A DNA stretch of 15,295 nt, from contig CAYIGH010000021.1 of the NCBI GenBank assembly GCA_964362915.1, forward strand, positions 1-15,295, read 5' to 3'. The notes under the pieces were generated by a model. That model was not told the DNA's origin, ran no database searches, and saw only the letters and a list, made by a program, of their open reading frames with translations. The DNA is from JAUSIK01 sp964362915 (GTDB lineage: Archaea > Nanobdellota > Nanobdellia > Pacearchaeales > GW2011-AR1). Positions 13,804 to 15,295 of this stretch are shown here, piece after piece (the stretch's first letter is position 1; every line of letters begins with the position of its first letter). The translations under genes were made by a program, and so were the position numbers.

Positions 13804-14112
13804 ATGGTGGCAGAGGATTTGGCATTGACAGATGGCTTGGATACGACACAATTATTCTCCTCATTCTGGAATTCCATGCCCAAGCAATTAGTCAGTGAAA
13901 TTAATCTTATTTTTAAAATAACAATTATTCTATTAATTCTATCTGTAGCATATATTATTATTTTATTGCTAATCAAATTATTTGCCTTGCTTCTTGGCTC
14001 TAGAGAAGCTAGAAGATTAAAGAAAATAAGCGAGCAACTTGAAGAAATTATTGGACTATTAAAGAAAACTAAAGAGCATAAGGAAGAGAAAAAACTAAAG
14101 AAATCTAGTTAA
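13804..14112 (+). CDS. Small membrane protein with cytoplasmic coiled coil
   Basis: The 102-aa protein has an acidic/polar N-terminal segment (about 1-32), a long hydrophobic stretch (about 33-65, enough for one long or two short helices), and a Lys/Glu-rich amphipathic helix with leucine heptads (LKKISEQLEEIIGLL, about 72-90) likely to form a coiled coil. It ends in a basic tail. No family is recognised. It diverges from the ABC ATPase gene and is convergent with the gene at 14105-14341, sharing 8 bp at their 3' ends. The length and architecture suggest a membrane-tethered scaffold or assembly factor, which is speculation. Confidence 0.75.
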   Translation: MVAEDLALTDGLDTTQLFSSFWNSMPKQLVSEINLIFKITIILLILSVAYIIILLLIKLFALLLGSREARRLKKISEQLEEIIGLLKKTKEHKEEKKLKKSS

Positions 14113-14341
14113 TATCTTCTAAACTCCAGGGAGATTCTTTAGAATTTCTTCTTTTTTGGCAAGAAAATATCTCCCTCGTTGCTCTTGAAAGAATTTTTTT
14201 TACTGATTTCATATCCTGGATTCTCAGAACATATTTGACAAATTCTCCGTTAGAATTATTTTCTATTATTCGCACTTTATAAATACTTTCCAATTCATTA
14301 TAAAATGCTAGTTCGCCTATGTCATATTCCCTTTCTTCCAT
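14105..14341 (-). CDS. Hypothetical protein, 78 aa
   Basis: The small soluble protein begins MEEREYDIGELAFYNE. It looks like a compact beta-rich domain at first (IYKVRIIENN...KYVLRIQD, about 19-43), followed by a basic helical tail. The beta pattern recalls small barrel folds of the Tudor/SH3 type, but I cannot assign a family. The start is set at ATG 14341: the frame extends upstream to 14419, but the extra 26 residues look non-coding and would cover the promoter region of the rpo10 gene. A TATA box stands at the normal distance from 14341. It is divergent from rpo10. Confidence 0.65.
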   Translation of the reverse strand: MEEREYDIGELAFYNELESIYKVRIIENNSNGEFVKYVLRIQDMKSVKKILSRATREIFSCQKRRNSKESPWSLEDIN

Positions 14342-14362
14342 TCTAATCACTTGTAAAAATAA

Positions 14363-14370
14363 TATAAAAG
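14363..14370 (-). promoter_or_regulatory. TATA box for the 78-aa gene
   Basis: The reverse strand reads cttttata, centred 25.5 nt upstream of the ATG at 14341, which fixes the shorter start. Confidence 0.55.
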
Positions 14371-14407
14371 GATTGTTATAATGGATTGAGACAAATGAGA
14401 CGCAAGT

Positions 14408-14415
14408 TTTAAAAA
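14408..14415 (+). promoter_or_regulatory. TATA box for rpo10
   Basis: The octamer tttaaaaa is centred 25.5 nt upstream of ATG 14437, which begins the conserved MIIPVRC. Confidence 0.6.
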
Positions 14416-14436
14416 CCATGATTGAGGAGTATAGAT

Positions 14437-14634
14437 ATGATAATTCCAGTTAGGTGTTGGAGCTGCGGGAAGCCAATAGGACATTTGTGGGAAGAGTATA
14501 AGAAAAGAATAGAATCTGGAGAAGATTCTGGAAAAGTTCTAGACGAGCTTGGCTTGGAAAGATATTGCTGCAGAGGAATCTTTTTAGGAAATGCTGATAT
14601 GCTCGCAGAAATTACTAAGTTCAAGAAAGCCTAA
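14437..14634 (+). CDS. rpo10: DNA-directed RNA polymerase subunit N (Rpo10/Rpb10)
   Basis: The 65-aa protein is a small zinc-binding subunit of archaeal RNA polymerase and orthologue of eukaryotic Rpb10, located on the Rpo3/Rpo11 platform side of the enzyme. It has the invariant start MIIPVRCWSCG, giving the first CxxC zinc pair (C7, C10), and the RYCCRG motif giving the second adjacent Cys pair. The length matches the family (about 60-70 aa). An upstream in-frame TTG at 14422 would add five residues not seen in the family. ATG 14437 also fits the TATA box. This is one of the clearest archaeal markers in the window. In many archaea rpo10 follows ribosomal protein genes S9/L13; here it stands apart. 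Confidence 0.96.
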   Translation: MIIPVRCWSCGKPIGHLWEEYKKRIESGEDSGKVLDELGLERYCCRGIFLGNADMLAEITKFKKA

Positions 14635-14654
14635 TCAATCAAACTTTAAATAAA

Positions 14655-14981
14655 ATGCAATTTATTGATAAAATTAAAGAAGGATATAAATCCTGCTCTC
14701 ATGAACGCACTCTTCTAGATAGAGTAAGAGAATTACGAAAATCATACTATTATAATTATGGCACCTTGGAAGAATTAGGGGCTTTTTTAGACAATTATCA
14801 AAAAAACGAAAAAGGAATTTTCTTTGGTGTTGGAAAAATAGTATATATACTATTTCATATGACAGATGAGTTTTATCATGCGAAAAATAGAGAAATGATA
14901 GTTAATTACTATAATGAAGAATGTAAAAGATTAGAAGAAGAGTTATTATATCAAAGAAAATACAGGAATATTGATAATTGA
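14655..14981 (+). CDS. Hypothetical protein, 108 aa
   Basis: The soluble, charged and predicted helical protein is rich in Tyr, Glu and Lys. It has a Tyr-rich patch (KSYYYNYGTLEELG, about 29-42), a hydrophobic segment with aromatic residues (GIFFGVGKIVYILFHMTDEFYH, about 54-75) and a C-terminal Glu/Arg helix. I recognise no family. It follows rpo10 by 20 nt and has no TATA-like box at the usual distance, so it is probably co-transcribed with rpo10. It may contribute to whatever accessory function lies downstream, but nothing in the sequence shows what. Confidence 0.65.
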   Translation: MQFIDKIKEGYKSCSHERTLLDRVRELRKSYYYNYGTLEELGAFLDNYQKNEKGIFFGVGKIVYILFHMTDEFYHAKNREMIVNYYNEECKRLEEELLYQRKYRNIDN

Positions 14982-15027
14982 TTACACAATTTTTAATTTA
15001 CTCCTCTTCTATGCCATCACAGTTAAA

Positions 15028-15035
15028 GATTTAAG
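15028..15035 (+). promoter_or_regulatory. TATA-like box before the truncated Nudix gene
   Basis: The octamer gatttaag is centred 25.5 nt upstream of ATG 15057, so the broken gene appears to keep its promoter. Confidence 0.4.
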
Positions 15036-15056
15036 CTAGATTGTTTTAAGTCTTTT

Positions 15057-15164
15057 ATGAAACTAGCTACTTTATGTCTAATCCAAAGAGGAGAAGAAAC
15101 TCTTTTTCTTTATCGTAATAAAGATCCTAATGGTTTTCATTATAACAAATATGTTGGATTATAG
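15057..15164 (+). pseudogene. Nudix hydrolase, truncated after 35 codons
   Basis: From ATG 15057 the frame encodes MKLATLCLIQRGEETLFLYR followed by NKDPNGFHYNKYVGL, then TAG. This is the typical N-terminal strand pair of MutT-like 8-oxo-dGTP-type Nudix hydrolases (…LLL.RNK.PND.H.gKy.GLGGK.E…). It stops exactly where the GGK start of the Nudix box should follow. The catalytic Nudix box (GX5EX7REUXEEXGU) is absent, and none of the three forward frames downstream restores it. About 75% of a normal enzyme is missing. The end of an opposite-strand gene begins 17 nt later, which suggests a deletion or rearrangement junction. The product cannot be active. An assembly chimera is the alternative. Confidence 0.6.
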
Positions 15165-15181
15165 TGAAAGACACAAGTTTT

Positions 15182-15295
15182 CTACCAATATAGCTCGTCT
15201 TTCCCTTGATAGTCAAGGCGCAAACGGTCAAATTTCAGCGTTCTTGATGTTATATAATCTTTAACCCCTAAACGTTTCCTATGGAAAAATATTTC
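15182..15295 (-). CDS. C-terminal end of an unrecognised protein, cut by the window edge
   Basis: On the minus strand an open frame enters from the right edge and ends at a TAG (15182-15184), giving 37 residues that read EIFFHRKRLGVKDYITSRTL and then KFDRLRLDYQGKDELYW. The composition (basic/aromatic, no stops, higher GC than the flanks) looks coding, and the ending is compact and structured rather than random. The protein family is not recognised from this piece. It is convergent with the truncated Nudix gene. Confidence 0.5.
   Translation of the reverse strand, partial: EIFFHRKRLGVKDYITSRTLKFDRLRLDYQGKDELYW

Noticed and set aside
13727..13864. N-terminal extension of the ABC ATPase by 46 residues
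   Set aside because: The extension is not ABC-like and would overlap the divergent gene at 13804. The TATA-like box at 13748-13755 fits the ATG at 13726.
14342..14419. N-terminal extension of the 78-aa gene
   Set aside because: It would cover the promoters of this gene and of rpo10. The extra residues do not look coding.
1..15295. CRISPR array, tRNA or rRNA genes
   Set aside because: No regularly spaced repeats and no cloverleaf-like or rRNA-like segments were seen in the intergenic gaps.

Overview
The window is a compact, AT-rich piece of an archaeal chromosome. The archaeal markers are a 5'-truncated translation elongation factor 1-alpha, an Rpb10-type RNA polymerase subunit (Rpo10) and archaeal-style promoters: in front of almost every transcription unit a TATA-like octamer is centred 25-26 nt upstream of a start codon, which points to leaderless mRNAs. 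The small genes, frequent ATGA overlaps and loose collection of small conserved unknowns suggest a DPANN-type lineage (Woesearchaeota/Pacearchaeota-like). That placement is inference; no 16S or marker phylogeny is available here.

Layout. 1-2613 (+): EF-1alpha, a zinc-dependent dCMP/cytidine deaminase, an unrecognised 112-aa protein and a TPR-like helical protein, each with its own promoter. 2614-4871: an accessory patch with a near-perfect inverted repeat plus T-run, a broken fragment resembling a PBECR-type nuclease, a tightly coupled winged-HTH/PIN-domain pair on the minus strand, and another broken small reading frame. 4906-8024 (+): a cupredoxin-fold protein lacking the usual Cys/Met copper ligands with a DoxX-like membrane protein, then a PfkB kinase / three-TM protein / D-lactate-dehydrogenase-like operon. 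8021-8722 (-): a protein ending in a convincing bacterial sigma-70 region-4 module, preceded by short tandem GF...Y repeats. This is unusual in an archaeon.

8753-12526 (-) is a four-gene operon: secreted membrane-anchored COG1361-like protein, MacB/FtsX permease, a small FcoT-like hotdog-fold protein and a second MacB/FtsX permease, with ATGA overlaps on both sides of the hotdog gene. The matching LolD/MacB-type ATPase lies upstream at 12989-13726 on the same strand with its own promoter. It is separated from the operon by an oppositely oriented XRE-like HTH gene (12634-13023) that shares a divergent promoter region with the operon. The two permeases are diverged overall but share a 146-bp block with only two mismatches, which suggests gene conversion.

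13804-15295: a small TM/coiled-coil protein, an unknown 78-aa protein, Rpo10, another small unknown, a Nudix hydrolase cut off after 35 codons but still carrying a promoter, and the C-terminal end of an unrecognised minus-strand gene.

The best candidates for something new are the hotdog protein embedded in the MacB-type exporter operon, the sigma-region-4/repeat protein, and the wHTH-PIN pair flanked by gene debris. No tRNA, rRNA, CRISPR array or intact insertion sequence was recognised.
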